54,658 nt of DNA from Streptomyces jumonjinensis (lineage in GTDB: Bacteria > Actinomycetota > Actinomycetes > Streptomycetales > Streptomycetaceae), in contig NZ_VCLA01000066.1 of assembly GCF_009600885.1 (NCBI RefSeq), positions 16,006 to 70,663 on the forward strand, read 5' to 3'. The translations under genes were made by a program, and so were the position numbers. Positions 44,265-54,658 of the stretch are shown piece after piece. Position 1 is the stretch's first letter. Each line of letters starts with the position of its first letter. The notes beneath the pieces were generated by a model that saw only the letters and a program-made list of their open reading frames with translations, did no database searches and was not told the origin of the DNA.

Positions 44265-45096
44265 TCCGGGTCAGCAGCCGGGAGACATGCATCTGGGAGA
44301 CTCCCAGCTCCGCGCCGATCTCCGACTGGGTCAGCTCCGCGCCGAACCGCATCCGCAGAATCCTGCGGTCCCGTTCGTCCAGCTCCTCGATGAGCGGCTT
44401 GAGCGCCTGGACGTTCTCGGCGATCTCCAGATCGGCGTCCGGTGCGCCCAGCCGGTCGGAGAGCGGGGTCGAGCTGTGGTCGGAGGAGTCGTCCATGGGC
44501 AGGTCGATCGAGCCGGCGGTGTAGCCGTTGCTGGCGACGACGCCCTCGATGACCTCCTGCTCGTCGATCCCGAGGTGCTCGGCGAGCTCCCGCATGGTCG
44601 GCGAGCGATCCAGCCGCTGGGAGAGCTCATCGGTCGCCTTGGCCAGATCGATCCGCAGCTCCTGGAGCCTGCGCGGCACATGGACCGCCCAGCTGGTGTC
44701 CCGGAAGAACCGTTTGATCTCTCCGACGATGTACGGAACGGCGAAGGTCACGAACTCCACCTCGCGGCTGAGCTCGAACCGGTCGATCGCCTTGATCAGG
44801 CCGATGGTGCCGACCTGGATGATGTCCTCCATCTGTTCGGACCGGTTGCGGAAGCGGCCCGCCGCGTACTTCACCAGCGCCAGATTCAGCTCGATGAGGG
44901 TGTTCCGCACATACTGGTGGTCGCTCGTGCCCTCCTCCAGCGTCGCCAGCCGGGAGAAGAAGATCCGTGAGATCTCGCGGGCGTCCCGGGGAGCGACCGC
45001 TCCTGGATCAGGCACTTCCGGAAGGTTCAGCTCCGTGCTCGGGCACCGTGTTCCAGGCTGTGTGAGTCCGGTCGCGACCTGGCTCGCCGTGGACAC
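44224..45096 (-). CDS. SigB/F/G-family RNA polymerase sigma factor
   Basis: A 290-residue alternative sigma factor. Region 2 ('DIIQVGTIGLIKAIDRFELS', then 'EVEFVTFAVPYIVGEIKRFF', the -10 binding part), region 3 (about residues 130-185, 'RDTSWAVHVPRRLQELRIDL') and region 4 ('LTQSEIGAELGVSQMHVSRL', the -35 reader) are all present. Streptomyces have many paralogues of this family in osmotic stress and sporulation; which one this is cannot be settled here. The N-terminal 40 residues are a poorly conserved Thr/Pro-rich extension. There is no anti-sigma or anti-anti-sigma gene next to it, which is unusual, so any partner-switching control must be encoded elsewhere. It overlaps the esterase gene at its 3' end. 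Confidence 0.93.
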   Translation of the reverse strand: MSTASQVATGLTQPGTRCPSTELNLPEVPDPGAVAPRDAREISRIFFSRLATLEEGTSDHQYVRNTLIELNLALVKYAAGRFRNRSEQMEDIIQVGTIGLIKAIDRFELSREVEFVTFAVPYIVGEIKRFFRDTSWAVHVPRRLQELRIDLAKATDELSQRLDRSPTMRELAEHLGIDEQEVIEGVVASNGYTAGSIDLPMDDSSDHSSTPLSDRLGAPDADLEIAENVQALKPLIEELDERDRRILRMRFGAELTQSEIGAELGVSQMHVSRLLTRITTRLREGLLAVG

Positions 45097-45186
45097 TCAG
45101 TCCTCCCCTGCTCCGTGGTCAGTGCAGCGCGCGCCTACCCAGGCTCATGCCTTCCATGCCGGGGAAAAGACGAGTCGGCGCAGAAA

Positions 45187-45226
45187 CACGCCGTCCGGCC
45201 CAGGATTTCCGGGGCCGGACGGCGTG
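45187..45226 (-). terminator. Intrinsic terminator after guaB1
   Basis: Perfect 15-bp arms, CACGCCGTCCGGCCC (45187-45201) and GGGCCGGACGGCGTG (45212-45226), enclose a 10-base loop 17 bases after the guaB1 stop and before the sigma factor gene. It insulates the sigma gene from guaB1 transcription. Confidence 0.9.
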
Positions 45227-45242
45227 GGAGTGTTACGGCGGG

Positions 45243-46727
<1,485 letters not shown>

Positions 46728-46922
46728 TCAGCCGGGGAAATCGCACGTACTTCATTGTCCCATGGGGCGGGCCGTGCGGGCGGTGGGAGAAAGCTCCAGC
46801 TCCGGGGCGGGGCGGCAAGCGGATCCTCCAAAGGCGGGCGCTCGCCCGGTGCGGGCGGGCGAGTGCGTGGGCGATGGACGGCGGACGGCGGGCGACGGGC
46901 GACGGGCGGGCCTCCGGCCGGC

Positions 46923-47633
46923 TCATCCGCGGGGCCCGGGCGGCGGCGAGCCGGACCCGGCGGGGTCGGCGTCCGGGTCCGCGCCGGGGTCGGCTCCTGG
47001 CTCCCCGGCGGGGTCCCCGGCGGACGCCTCGTAACGGTCGACGAGCCGTCCGACCACCTTCCGGACGCGCCGGTCCGCCATGGCCCGCAGCAGCCGGAGA
47101 TCGGCGGTGGCCCGGACGACATAGGGGTCGTCGTCCGCCAGGACGAGGACTTCCTTCGCGTGCCCGAAGCAGGCGGCGACCGCGCTGAGCGGGTCCGCGC
47201 AGAAATAGCCGACGTCGACCTCGAAGAAGTCGGCGTATTTCTGGGCGAGCACGATCGACGGGTTGTTCTTCCCGTTACGGAGATTCCCGACATGCTGTTT
47301 GTTGGTCTGGAGCGCCTGGGCCACTTCGGTCTGGGTGACCCGTTTCCCCGTCCGGGGGGACAGCCGGGTCCGGAACAGACAGTCGAGGCGCTGGGCGAAC
47401 AGCTTCTCGCGCTGCCCCTGGTCGATCGGCGGGTCCACCTCCGGGGGCGGGAGCGTGCCCGCGCGCAGGGCTTCGACATAGCCGAGGTCGACTCCGGCGC
47501 GCTCGGCGGCCTCCTCGCTGGTCCACGGCCGCTGGAGGGCCGCGGGCCGGACCGCTTCGAAGAGCAGATTGAGCCGTGCCGCCACACGCCGGGGCAGCTC
47601 CATCGCGTCCATCGCGCCGGACGGATCCGTCAT
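46923..47633 (-). CDS. XRE/EspR-like helix-turn-helix regulator
   Basis: A 236-residue DNA-binding protein. It contains two similar EspR-like segments: 'RVAARLNLLFEAVRPAALQR' (residues about 15-60) and 'FAQRLDCLFRTRLSPRTGKR' (about 78-100). The second leads into the helix-turn-helix 'VTQTEVAQALQTNKQHVGNL' and 'NNPSIVLAQKYADFFEVDVG'. Mycobacterial EspR, a nucleoid-associated regulator of ESX genes, has the same ARLNxLFxxV-HTH-'FF...YF' layout. The C-terminal about 35 residues are Asp/Pro/Gly repeats (GADPGADPDADPAG) from slippage. ATG 47633 follows GGGAGG. Targets unknown; a TTA-containing orphan gene is divergent from it. Confidence 0.8.
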   Translation of the reverse strand: MTDPSGAMDAMELPRRVAARLNLLFEAVRPAALQRPWTSEEAAERAGVDLGYVEALRAGTLPPPEVDPPIDQGQREKLFAQRLDCLFRTRLSPRTGKRVTQTEVAQALQTNKQHVGNLRNGKNNPSIVLAQKYADFFEVDVGYFCADPLSAVAACFGHAKEVLVLADDDPYVVRATADLRLLRAMADRRVRKVVGRLVDRYEASAGDPAGEPGADPGADPDADPAGSGSPPPGPRG

Positions 47634-48171
47634 GCGCTGGGGACCTCCCTGACCGCGCGCACTGAGCGGTGCGGACCGCGGACGCGGTCGGCCGATTCCC
47701 GCGCCGCCGCCCGCGGAGAACCCGACCGCAGAAGTATCCGCGCGGCGGACGGAGCCGGTCAAGAAGTGCTGACGAGCCGTCTCATCGCGGTGGTGAAGCG
47801 CCCGTTCGGAACTCCGGCGCGGCCCCTCGCACGCTCCGCCGGGGCGGATGAGGGCCGGTGCCTGTGGGCCGCGGCCCAGGACGCGTACATTCCTTCCGCG
47901 ACGCCTGCGCCGTCCGGGCGGGAGCGCGTAGGGTAAAGAATTGTTGACCGGCGCTTCAGGATCCGTTCATCGGTCCGGGCCCGGCGCGAAAGGTGGTGCG
48001 CGCGTTCTCCGGCAGCCGGTTTTCGTTACGGGTTCGGCGGGTGCGGCGGGTGCGGCATCCACCGGATGCCCGAAACCGCCCGGACGAGCGGGGTGTTCCG
48101 AAGCCCTCGGAAACGCCCCACCGCGATACCCGCTCAAGAATGGTTCTCTGTATTCCGACGAGGTCGCCGAT
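47634..48171. other. Divergent spacer, no supported gene
   Basis: About 540 bases between the EspR-like gene and the TTA gene. Open frames exist but look like shadows. A less GC-rich stretch at 48130-48180 precedes the orphan gene. TTGACC lies near 47944, and the run AAAGAATTGTTGACC there could be a -35 region, without a convincing -10. Confidence 0.5.
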
Positions 48172-48702
48172 ATGTTATTCCACCGGGCAGCCGTACTCGG
48201 CTCCGCTCCCGATGCCCATCGCATCTCGTACGGGCTGTTCATCGCGGGGGTACCCGCCCAGACCTGGATTCTTCCCGGGGAATGCGACGGCCGCGCGGCC
48301 GCGGAATGCGCCGAAGTGAGCGCCGCCCGCGGCGAGTGGGCCTCCCGGCTGGCGCGGACCGACATCACCGTCACGGCATTCCGCGACCCGCGCATTCTGG
48401 ACGAGGCGGTCGTCCCTTATCTGCTGCCCCATCTCCCCATCGGGTCGGTCTGGCTCCAGCTGGGCCGGGCGGCGCACCGGGGGACGGATCGGCTGGCGCT
48501 GGCGGCGGCGGACTACGAGATCAGCTTTCTCTCCCCCTACTGCCAGGCCGGTTCCGGCGCGGCCGACGCCTTCTGCGACGTCGCCGTCCGGCAGTGCTCC
48601 GATGTACTGAGCGGCTATGAGCCGCTCGCTTCCTGGCTGCCCTCCCCGGGGGCCGTCTCCGCCTGCCGCTCGCCTCATTCGGCGGCGTCGGCGGCGCTGT
48701 GA
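48172..48702 (+). CDS. Orphan hypothetical with a TTA codon at position 2
   Basis: A 176-residue protein I do not recognise. It starts ATG-TTA-TTC (MLFHRAAVLGSAPDAHR) with GAGG eight bases upstream. It has 'YGLFIAGVPAQTWILPGECD', 'WLQLGRAAHRGTDRLALAAA' and five cysteines in the second half and near the start of the core (GECDG, AAECAE, SPYCQAG, DAFCDV, RQCSDV). There is no signal peptide or membrane helix. The frame continues upstream to 47941 with poorer coding character. TTA is read only by the bldA tRNA in Streptomyces, so translation should be restricted to late growth or aerial development. The opposite-strand frame is Arg-rich and is a shadow. Confidence 0.6.
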   Translation: MLFHRAAVLGSAPDAHRISYGLFIAGVPAQTWILPGECDGRAAAECAEVSAARGEWASRLARTDITVTAFRDPRILDEAVVPYLLPHLPIGSVWLQLGRAAHRGTDRLALAAADYEISFLSPYCQAGSGAADAFCDVAVRQCSDVLSGYEPLASWLPSPGAVSACRSPHSAASAAL

Positions 48703-48802
48703 CGCTCCGGGGCGGCTCGGCACCGGGGTACGGCGCAGCCGGTCGGTCCACGGCCGCCGCCTGCGCCCTGTCGGGGACCGGCGGCGGCCGTGGATCGCCG
48801 GG

Positions 48803-49834
48803 TCAGTCGTCGGGGTCCGTCCGGTCCAGCGCCGGGCGCGGGCCCGCGGGCCCCGAGAGCAGCTGGTCGGCCGCCGCCGTGTCCGTCACCAGGCTGGTGA
48901 CCAGGCCCGACCGCAGTACGGCCCCGATCGCCTCCGCCTTGCGCGCTCCACCCGCGATCGCGACGACCTCGGGGATACGGCGCAGCCGGTCGGCCTCCAC
49001 CGTGATGCACCGCTCGCCCAGATCACGGCCGACCCGGCGGCCGTCCCGGTCGAAGAGATGCGCGGACATCTCGGCGGCGACGCCGTACGAGGCGTACCGC
49101 GCGCGCTCCTCTTCGCTGAGCATGTCGTAGACCGTCGAGATGCCCGGCTCCCAGGAGCCGATGGAGACGGCCGCGACGGTGACCTTGTCGAAGTACTCGA
49201 AGGCGCGGGCGATACCGGTCTGGTTGCGCAGCGCCGCGGCGGTCGCCGCGTCGGGCAGCAGCATCGGCGCGTAGATGGGGTGCGCGTCGCCGCCGGACAC
49301 CTGGGCGGCACGCCGGACGGCCTCCACCGAGCCGCGCTCGGCGGTCCCGGCGTCGTACACCCCGGTGAGCTGGACCACCGTGCACGGTGGCAGCCGGTCG
49401 AGGGCTGCGGCCATGTGAATGGTGGACCGGCCCCAGGCCAGCCCGAGCACATCGCCCTCGTTGACCAGCTCGCCGAGCAGATCGGCGGCCACCTCGCCCA
49501 GGTTCTCCGGGTCGGGCGACTCCTCGGCCTCCGCCGGCGACTCGACGACGACCGCGTGCCGCAGCCCGAAGTGCGCGCGCAGCGCGTCCGAGCGCTCGGC
49601 GTCCAGTTCGGCGGGGACGCGGATCTCGATGCGTACGAGATCACGCTCCAGCGCCGTCTCCAGGACCCGTGCGACCTTGAAGCGGCTGACGCCGAACTCC
49701 TCCGCGATCTGGATCTTGGACTTGCCCTCTAGATAGAAGCGGCGGGCCATGGCCGCCGCCTGCACCAGCTCCGCGGGTCCCATTCGCGCAGCTGACCGGC
49801 CCGTCGACACCGCGATCTCCTCACTGCTGTTCAC
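48803..49834 (-). CDS. SorC/DeoR-type sugar-binding regulator
   Basis: A 343-residue regulator. The N-terminal sigma-like helix-turn-helix ('ARRFYLEGKSKIQIAEEFGV', 'SRFKVARVLETALERDLVRI') is followed by a SorC/CggR sugar-phosphate-binding domain. That domain has 'GLAWGRSTIHMAAALDRLPP', 'VSIGSWEPGISTVYDMLSEE' and 'AIAGGARKAEAIGAVLRSGL'. Members sense phosphosugars of pentose, polyol or glycolytic pathways. It lies 123 bases downstream of rpe, which codes for a pentose-phosphate enzyme, so a phosphosugar-responsive link is plausible but not proven. In this spacer (49835-49956), TGGCTCAGT occurs twice, at about 49906 and 49931. Confidence 0.92.
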   Translation of the reverse strand: MNSSEEIAVSTGRSAARMGPAELVQAAAMARRFYLEGKSKIQIAEEFGVSRFKVARVLETALERDLVRIEIRVPAELDAERSDALRAHFGLRHAVVVESPAEAEESPDPENLGEVAADLLGELVNEGDVLGLAWGRSTIHMAAALDRLPPCTVVQLTGVYDAGTAERGSVEAVRRAAQVSGGDAHPIYAPMLLPDAATAAALRNQTGIARAFEYFDKVTVAAVSIGSWEPGISTVYDMLSEEERARYASYGVAAEMSAHLFDRDGRRVGRDLGERCITVEADRLRRIPEVVAIAGGARKAEAIGAVLRSGLVTSLVTDTAAADQLLSGPAGPRPALDRTDPDD

Positions 49835-49956
49835 ACTACGGATCCGTCATCCTGTCAGATCCGCTGGATGTTGATCAGCCCCGATGGGCCGAGTTCAGTT
49901 GCTTATGGCTCAGTGGCCGGGTGCGCGGTGGCTCAGTGTGCGCACCTACGGCTCTC

Positions 49957-50643
49957 TCAGTGATGGCATGCCCAGCCCGCCGTGGCGATGGTCCGCGCGG
50001 CCTTGTCGCGCAGCGAGCCGACCGCCTGTGCGGGGTCGCTCGCGCTGTAGACGGCGGAGCCGGCGACGAACACGTCCGCGCCCGCCTCGGCGCAGCGCTC
50101 GATGGTGGCTTCCGAGACCCCGCCGTCCACCTGGAGCCAGAGTTCGAGGCCGTGCTTGGCGATCAGCTCCCGGGTGCGGCGGATCTTCGGCAGCATGATG
50201 TCGAGAAACGCCTGACCACCGAAGCCGGGCTCCACGGTCATGATCAGCAGCATGTCGAGCTCGGGGAGCAGATCCTCGTAGGGCTCGATCGGGGTGGCCG
50301 GCTTGAGCGCCATCGAGGCGCGCGCGCCCTTGGCGCGGATCTCGCGCGCCAGCCGTACGGGCGCCGCGGCGGCCTCGGCGTGGAAGGTGACCGATCCGGC
50401 CCCCGCTTCGACGTACTGCGGCGCCCAGCGATCGGGATCGTCGATCATCAGATGGCAGTCCAGCGGGATATCCGTCGCCCGGCTGAGCGACTCCACGACC
50501 GGCACGCCCAGCGTCAGATTGGGGACGAAGTGGTTGTCCATCACATCGACATGGAGCCAGTCGGCGCCCTCGACGGCCTTGGCCTCTTCCGCCAGGCGGG
50601 AGAAGTCGGCGGAGAGGATGCTCGGATTGATCTGTACGGCCAT
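49957..50643 (-). CDS. rpe: Ribulose-phosphate 3-epimerase
   Basis: A 228-residue TIM barrel interconverting ribulose-5-phosphate and xylulose-5-phosphate. The signatures are '[18 protein letters not shown]' (Ser and Asp at the active site), '[18 protein letters not shown]' (metal His and Asp), '[20 protein letters not shown]' and '[20 protein letters not shown]'. ATG 50643 ([10 protein letters not shown]) gives the standard N-terminus; the ribosome site is weak (TTGGG). It is in a minus-strand row fmt-rsmB-rpe, a common actinobacterial order. Confidence 0.97.
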   Translation of the reverse strand: MAVQINPSILSADFSRLAEEAKAVEGADWLHVDVMDNHFVPNLTLGVPVVESLSRATDIPLDCHLMIDDPDRWAPQYVEAGAGSVTFHAEAAAAPVRLAREIRAKGARASMALKPATPIEPYEDLLPELDMLLIMTVEPGFGGQAFLDIMLPKIRRTRELIAKHGLELWLQVDGGVSEATIERCAEAGADVFVAGSAVYSASDPAQAVGSLRDKAARTIATAGWACHH

Positions 50644-50896
50644 GGCCCAAGCCTGCCATGTTCCGGGGCGCTTCCCCGCCCAGGCGGGGTATCCGGTACG
50701 GACCAACATGATTCCGCGGGAGCAGAGTCCATGCAAATACCGCATTTCCCCCACTGCTGAGGAGGTGAGACAGCGGATACGGGGCCGTCGGCGCCGGCCC
50801 GGCCGCACGTCTCCGCCGGTCGGGCCGGGCCTGGTGACATGCCCCGCGGGCGTCTCCCCGGCCCGGCCCGGCGGCTTCGCGGAGCAGTTCCGCGCT

Positions 50897-50940
50897 GTAC
50901 GGCCGCCTCTCAAGCGGGCCGTACGGCCGCGTCTCAAGCG
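50897..50940. repeat. 20-bp direct repeat across the rsmB stop, with hairpin
   Basis: GTACGGCCGC-C-TCTCAAGCG (50897-50916) and GTACGGCCGC-G-TCTCAAGCG (50921-50940) match at 19 of 20 bases, 24 bases apart. The second copy contains the rsmB stop codon (50934-50936). GTACGGCC at 50897 and GGCCGTAC at 50917 can also pair as a hairpin and probably act as the rsmB terminator. Confidence 0.8.
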
Positions 50941-52379
50941 GTGCGCCTCAGCAAGGCGAGATACATCGCGTCCGTCCCGTGCAGATGCGGCCAGAGCTGG
51001 ACGTCGGGCCCCTCTCCCAGCGCGGGCACCCCCGGCATCAGCGGCCGGGCGTCCACCCACTCCGCCGCGACGGGCGGGCCGCCCCGTCCGCGCAGGACGT
51101 CGTCCACGACCACCCGGGTCTCGGCGAGATGCGGCGAGCAGGTCGCGTACCCCACCACGCCGCCGACCCGTACCGCGCTCAGCGCCTCGCGCAGCAGCGA
51201 GCGCTGGAGCGGCGCGAAGCCCTCCAGGTCCTCCGGACGACGGCGCCAGCGCGCCTCCGGGCGGCGGCGCAGGGCCCCGAGCCCGGAGCAGGGCACATCC
51301 ACCAGGACGCGGTCGAACACGCCCGGCAGCCACGGCGGGCGGGTGCCGTCCGCGGCGATGACCTGATACGGCCCGGGGTTCCCGGTGAGCGCCCGCGCCA
51401 CCAGCCGGGCGCGGTGCGGCTGCTTCTCGGAGGCGAGCAGCGAGGCGCCCCGCTGCGCCGCGAGCGCCGCCAGCAGGGCCGCCTTGCCGCCGGGGCCGGC
51501 GCAGCCGTCGAGCCAGCGGGCGTCTGGGCCCTCCAGCGGAGCGTTGGCGAGGGCGAGGGCGACCAGCTGGCTGCCCTCGTCCTGGACTCCGGCCCGGCCC
51601 TGCGCGACCGCCTCCACCGCGCCGGGTTCGCCGCCCTCGGTGAGACGTACGGCATAGGGCGACCAGCGGCCCGGCAGCGCGGACTCCTCGCCGAGAGCGT
51701 CGAGCAGCTCATCGGCGGTGGAACGGCCGGGACGGGCGACGAGGGTGACCTCGGGGCGCTCGTTGTCGGCCTCCAGCAGATCCTCGATCCCCGCCCGGCC
51801 GCCGCCCAGCGCGTCCCAGAGCGCGGTGACGATCCACCGGGGATGCGAGTGCACGACCGCGAGATGGTCCTCCGCGTCCGCCTCGTACGGCGGCGCGACC
51901 CGCGCCACCCAGGTGTCGAGGTCGTCCTGCGCGACTCTGCGCAGGACGGCGTTGACGAACTTGGCACGCCCGTCGCCGAGCACCACGCGGGCCAGGTCCA
52001 CGCTCGCGGAGACCGCGGCGTGGGTGGGGATGCGGGTCCCCAGCAGCTGATGCGCGCCCAGCGAGAGCACATCGAGCACCGGCGGATCGACCTCGCGCAG
52101 CGGCCGGTCGATACAGGCCGCGACGATCGCGTCATAGGTGCCCTGGCGGCGGAGCGTGCCGTACACCAGCTCGGTGGCGAGGGCCGCGTCGCGGGCGTCG
52201 AAGCCGCCCTGTTCCCGCGCCTTCCTCAGCAGCGGCGGCAGGACGAGATTCGCGTACGCGTCACGCTCGTCGACGGCTCGCAGCGCCTCGAAGGCGAGCA
52301 CCCGCACGGGGTCCTTCTGCGGGCGGCGGTAGGGCTTGTGGGGTCGGCGGGGCCTATTGGCGCGTGCCTGGTCGTTCAA
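50934..52379 (-). CDS. rsmB: 16S rRNA m5C967 methyltransferase
   Basis: A 481-residue RsmB/Sun-type enzyme. The N-terminal NusB-like domain spans about residues 20-150 ('[20 protein letters not shown]'). The C-terminal SAM-dependent m5C methyltransferase has motif I '[18 protein letters not shown]', motif IV '[20 protein letters not shown]' and the catalytic Cys in motif VI '[20 protein letters not shown]'. The N-terminal Arg/Pro/Lys-rich stretch ([17 protein letters not shown]) is typical for actinobacterial RsmB. Located between fmt and rpe on the minus strand. Its stop codon lies in a 20-bp direct repeat. Confidence 0.95.
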   Translation of the reverse strand: MNDQARANRPRRPHKPYRRPQKDPVRVLAFEALRAVDERDAYANLVLPPLLRKAREQGGFDARDAALATELVYGTLRRQGTYDAIVAACIDRPLREVDPPVLDVLSLGAHQLLGTRIPTHAAVSASVDLARVVLGDGRAKFVNAVLRRVAQDDLDTWVARVAPPYEADAEDHLAVVHSHPRWIVTALWDALGGGRAGIEDLLEADNERPEVTLVARPGRSTADELLDALGEESALPGRWSPYAVRLTEGGEPGAVEAVAQGRAGVQDEGSQLVALALANAPLEGPDARWLDGCAGPGGKAALLAALAAQRGASLLASEKQPHRARLVARALTGNPGPYQVIAADGTRPPWLPGVFDRVLVDVPCSGLGALRRRPEARWRRRPEDLEGFAPLQRSLLREALSAVRVGGVVGYATCSPHLAETRVVVDDVLRGRGGPPVAAEWVDARPLMPGVPALGEGPDVQLWPHLHGTDAMYLALLRRTA

Positions 52380-52560
52380 AGGTGCTCCGCTGTGAAAGGG
52401 TCCGAACCCTGCCAGCGTAGTCCCCCCTCCCGGGCGGGCGCCCCCGGTGCCGTGCCGCGGCCCGGGAGGGGGCCGGGAGGGGCCGGGGCAGGGGACCGTG
52501 CCGGGGAGGTATCACCGGGTGAAGGCCCGGGCGGCCTGACGGGCGGGTGCCGCCGCGCGC

Positions 52561-52596
52561 GGGGCCGCTGCTGGGGACCGGCTGGGGCCGCTACTG
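52561..52596. repeat. 13-bp direct repeat across the fmt stop
   Basis: GGGGCCGCTGCTG (52561-52573) and GGGGCCGCTACTG (52584-52596) differ by one base. The second copy contains the fmt stop codon (52591-52593, reading TAG on the minus strand); the first has CAG at the same point. Confidence 0.75.
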
Positions 52597-53529
52597 AGAG
52601 ATGCCCAGGCGCTCGCCCGGGGCGATCCGCACACCGCGCGCCCAGTCGGCCGCGCTCATCGGCTTCTTGCCCTGGGGCTGGACCCAGAGCAGCTCGACGG
52701 CGTGCGATCCGGTGCCCGCGTACACGTCCTTCTTGCCCACGACGAGCTCGCCGGGGGCGAGACCGGCGCGCTCCGGGTCCAGCCGTACGGAGACCAGCTT
52801 CAGCCGCTCGCCGCGGAACTCCGTCCACGCGCCGGGGGCGGGGGTGCAGCCGCGGACGACCCGGTCGACGCGCAGGGCCGGGGCGTGCCAGTCGACCCGG
52901 GCGTCCTCGACGCTGATCTTCGGCGCGAGCGATACGCCGTCGGCGGGCTGCGGAACGGCCTTGAGGGTCCCGTCCTCGATGCCGTCCATGGTGGCGGAGA
53001 GCAGTCCGGCCCCGGCGAAGGCGAGCCGGGTCAGCAGGTCGCCGCTGGTGTCGGTGGGGCGGACCCGCTCGGTGATCACGCCGTAGACCGGGCCCGAGTC
53101 CAGCCCCTCCTCGATCAGGAAGGTCGCGGCCCCCGTCAGCTCGTCCCCGGCGAGCACGGCGTGCTGCACGGGCGCGGCCCCGCGCCAGGCGGGCAGCAGC
53201 GAGAAGTGCAGATTGACCCAGCCGTGCGCGGGCACGTCGAGGGCCGTCCTGGGCAGCAGCGCGCCGTACGCGACGACCGGGCAGCAGTCCGGGGCGATCT
53301 CCCGCAGCCGGGCGAGGAAGTCCTCGTCGCGCGGCTTGGCGGGCTTGAGCACCTCGATCCCGGCCTCTTCGGCGCGCTGGGCGACGGGGCTGGCGACCAG
53401 CCGCCGACCGCGTCCGGCGGGCGCGTCGGGGCGGGTGACGACGGCGGCGACCTCGTGCCGGCCGGAGGCGATCAGGGCGTCCAGGGCGGGTACGGCGACC
53501 TCGGGGGTGCCTGCGAAGACGAGCTTCAT
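52591..53529 (-). CDS. fmt: Methionyl-tRNA formyltransferase
   Basis: A 312-residue enzyme that formylates initiator Met-tRNA using 10-formyltetrahydrofolate. The catalytic residues are Asn106 and His108 in '[17 protein letters not shown]' and Asp144 in 'EEGLDSGPV'. The SLLPxxRGAAP signature is complete, and the C-terminal tRNA-binding OB-like domain spans about residues 205-310. ATG 53529 opens [16 protein letters not shown]. The upstream intergenic region (53530-53805) separates it from a divergent small HTH gene and contains the promoters of both. 211 bases separate its stop from the rsmB start. Confidence 0.97.
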   Translation of the reverse strand: MKLVFAGTPEVAVPALDALIASGRHEVAAVVTRPDAPAGRGRRLVASPVAQRAEEAGIEVLKPAKPRDEDFLARLREIAPDCCPVVAYGALLPRTALDVPAHGWVNLHFSLLPAWRGAAPVQHAVLAGDELTGAATFLIEEGLDSGPVYGVITERVRPTDTSGDLLTRLAFAGAGLLSATMDGIEDGTLKAVPQPADGVSLAPKISVEDARVDWHAPALRVDRVVRGCTPAPGAWTEFRGERLKLVSVRLDPERAGLAPGELVVGKKDVYAGTGSHAVELLWVQPQGKKPMSAADWARGVRIAPGERLGISQ

Positions 53530-53700
53530 CGGTGCTGAGTGCCTCTCAGGCTGGGTGGGTTCGGTGAGCGGGCGACGCGCGCCGGGTGGGCCGGCGGCGT
53601 ACGGATGCCGGGCGGCGACCCAGTCTATGGGCGATCACCACAGGGGGCGTACGGAAGCCCGCGCGCCCTGTGAATATGCGCTTACGCCCCTGGAGCGTGA

Positions 53701-54339
<639 letters not shown>

Positions 54340-54553
54340 CCGTCCTCGGCCGTTTCCCCGGCCGCGCCGTCCGCCCGGTGCCTCTCCCCCAGCCCGCGAG
54401 CCCGTGAGCCCGCGAGCCGGGGGCACCCCTGGCGAGGCCCGGCCGCCGATCTCCCCGGAGGACCTGGGCAGGGCCCTCGGCGGAGTCCCGCCTGCCCAGG
54501 CGCTTCTCCCCGGCGGCTCTGCGGGCATGCGCGGGGTCTCCCGGGCTTCTGCC

Positions 54554-54573
54554 GGTCACCGAGGTCGGTGACC
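54554..54573. promoter_or_regulatory. GGTCACCGA-GG-TCGGTGACC palindrome
   Basis: Perfect 9-bp arms with a 2-base centre. The loop is too small for a simple RNA hairpin of full length, so a DNA-binding site for a dimer is as likely as a terminator. Confidence 0.45.
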
Positions 54574-54631
54574 CGGCGGAGTCCGGGCACCCCACCGCCG
54601 CACCCCGGGGCCGGGGCATCGGGGCTGTGGC

Positions 54632-54657
54632 GGGCACCCGCCCCAGGGCGGGTGCCC
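54632..54657. terminator. Strong hairpin at the window end
   Basis: GGGCACCCGCCC (54632-54643) and GGGCGGGTGCCC (54646-54657) are perfect 12-bp arms around CA. It could end transcription of the HTH gene or of a gene arriving from beyond the window. Confidence 0.7.
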
Positions 54658-54658
54658 T

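Larger units (their letters stand above)
54340..54658. other. Terminal spacer with two palindromic elements
   Basis: No gene is supported in the last 319 bases. It contains CCCGCGAGCCCGTGAGCCC-like near-repeats around 54395-54420 and the two palindromes listed separately. A gene may begin just outside the window. Confidence 0.5.

Noticed and set aside
48175..48723. 182-codon minus frame opposite the TTA gene
   Set aside because: Arg-rich start and shadow composition; the plus frame has the better start context.

Overview
The window is about 54.7 kb of high-GC actinobacterial chromosome, almost certainly Streptomyces. The evidence is the near-universal G/C third codon position, an RbpA with its sigma-R type promoter, a smeA-sffA sporulation locus, a SigB/F/G-family sigma factor, an FMN-riboswitch rib operon carrying a PnuX/RibM-type transporter, and a TTA codon at the start of one gene. 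From memory, the gene order resembles the S. coelicolor SCO1415-SCO1474 core region; this was not checked by search. No tRNA, rRNA, CRISPR, phage or biosynthetic cluster was seen. Most genes are conserved core genes. The unusual material lies between genes and at gene ends.

Layout. 0-2.3 kb: HEAT-repeat and ankyrin-repeat proteins. 2.4-4.6 kb: smeA-sffA, in which SffA lacks the Walker A lysine. 4.7-8.6 kb: a MocR regulator divergent from a YczE-type membrane protein, a glycerophosphodiester phosphodiesterase, and the decayed C-terminal third of an MFS transporter. 8.7-20.4 kb: rbpA, an SDR, fxsA, ppm1, an amidohydrolase, an Lrp regulator, a zinc-ribbon-like small protein, an acyl-CoA dehydrogenase with a TetR regulator, a secreted C39-like peptidase, a 164-bp MITE-like element and a P-loop kinase. 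20.4-25.2 kb: a candidate small RNA, a TPR-AAA ATPase and two CNNM/CBS proteins. 25.4-31.6 kb: one long minus-strand operon, ribD-ribE-ribM-ribBA-ribH-hisE-hisG-PH, headed by an FMN riboswitch. 31.7-39.5 kb: an NmrA-like protein, a ROK regulator divergent from an MFS permease around a clear operator, a secreted alginate-lyase-like enzyme, a uracil permease and a DUF5995 protein. 39.5-42.9 kb: a predicted lysine catabolic set (lysine 2-monooxygenase, 5-aminovaleramidase, AsnC regulator). 43.2-54.7 kb: an SGNH esterase, a SigB-type sigma factor, GuaB1, an EspR-like regulator, an orphan TTA-containing gene, a SorC regulator, rpe, rsmB, fmt and a small HTH protein.

Functional links. The rib-his operon couples flavin synthesis and import (FMN-sensed) to two histidine genes. 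asnC-davA-davB reads as a lysine-responsive catabolic unit. rpe, rsmB and fmt are the usual housekeeping neighbours, all on the minus strand.

A cross-cutting oddity: at least five genes (ankyrin, a CNNM protein, asnC, rsmB, fmt) have a short tandem or direct repeat that includes their own stop codon. Other minisatellites sit between smeA and sffA, inside the NmrA-like gene, downstream of the ROK gene, and upstream of the esterase.
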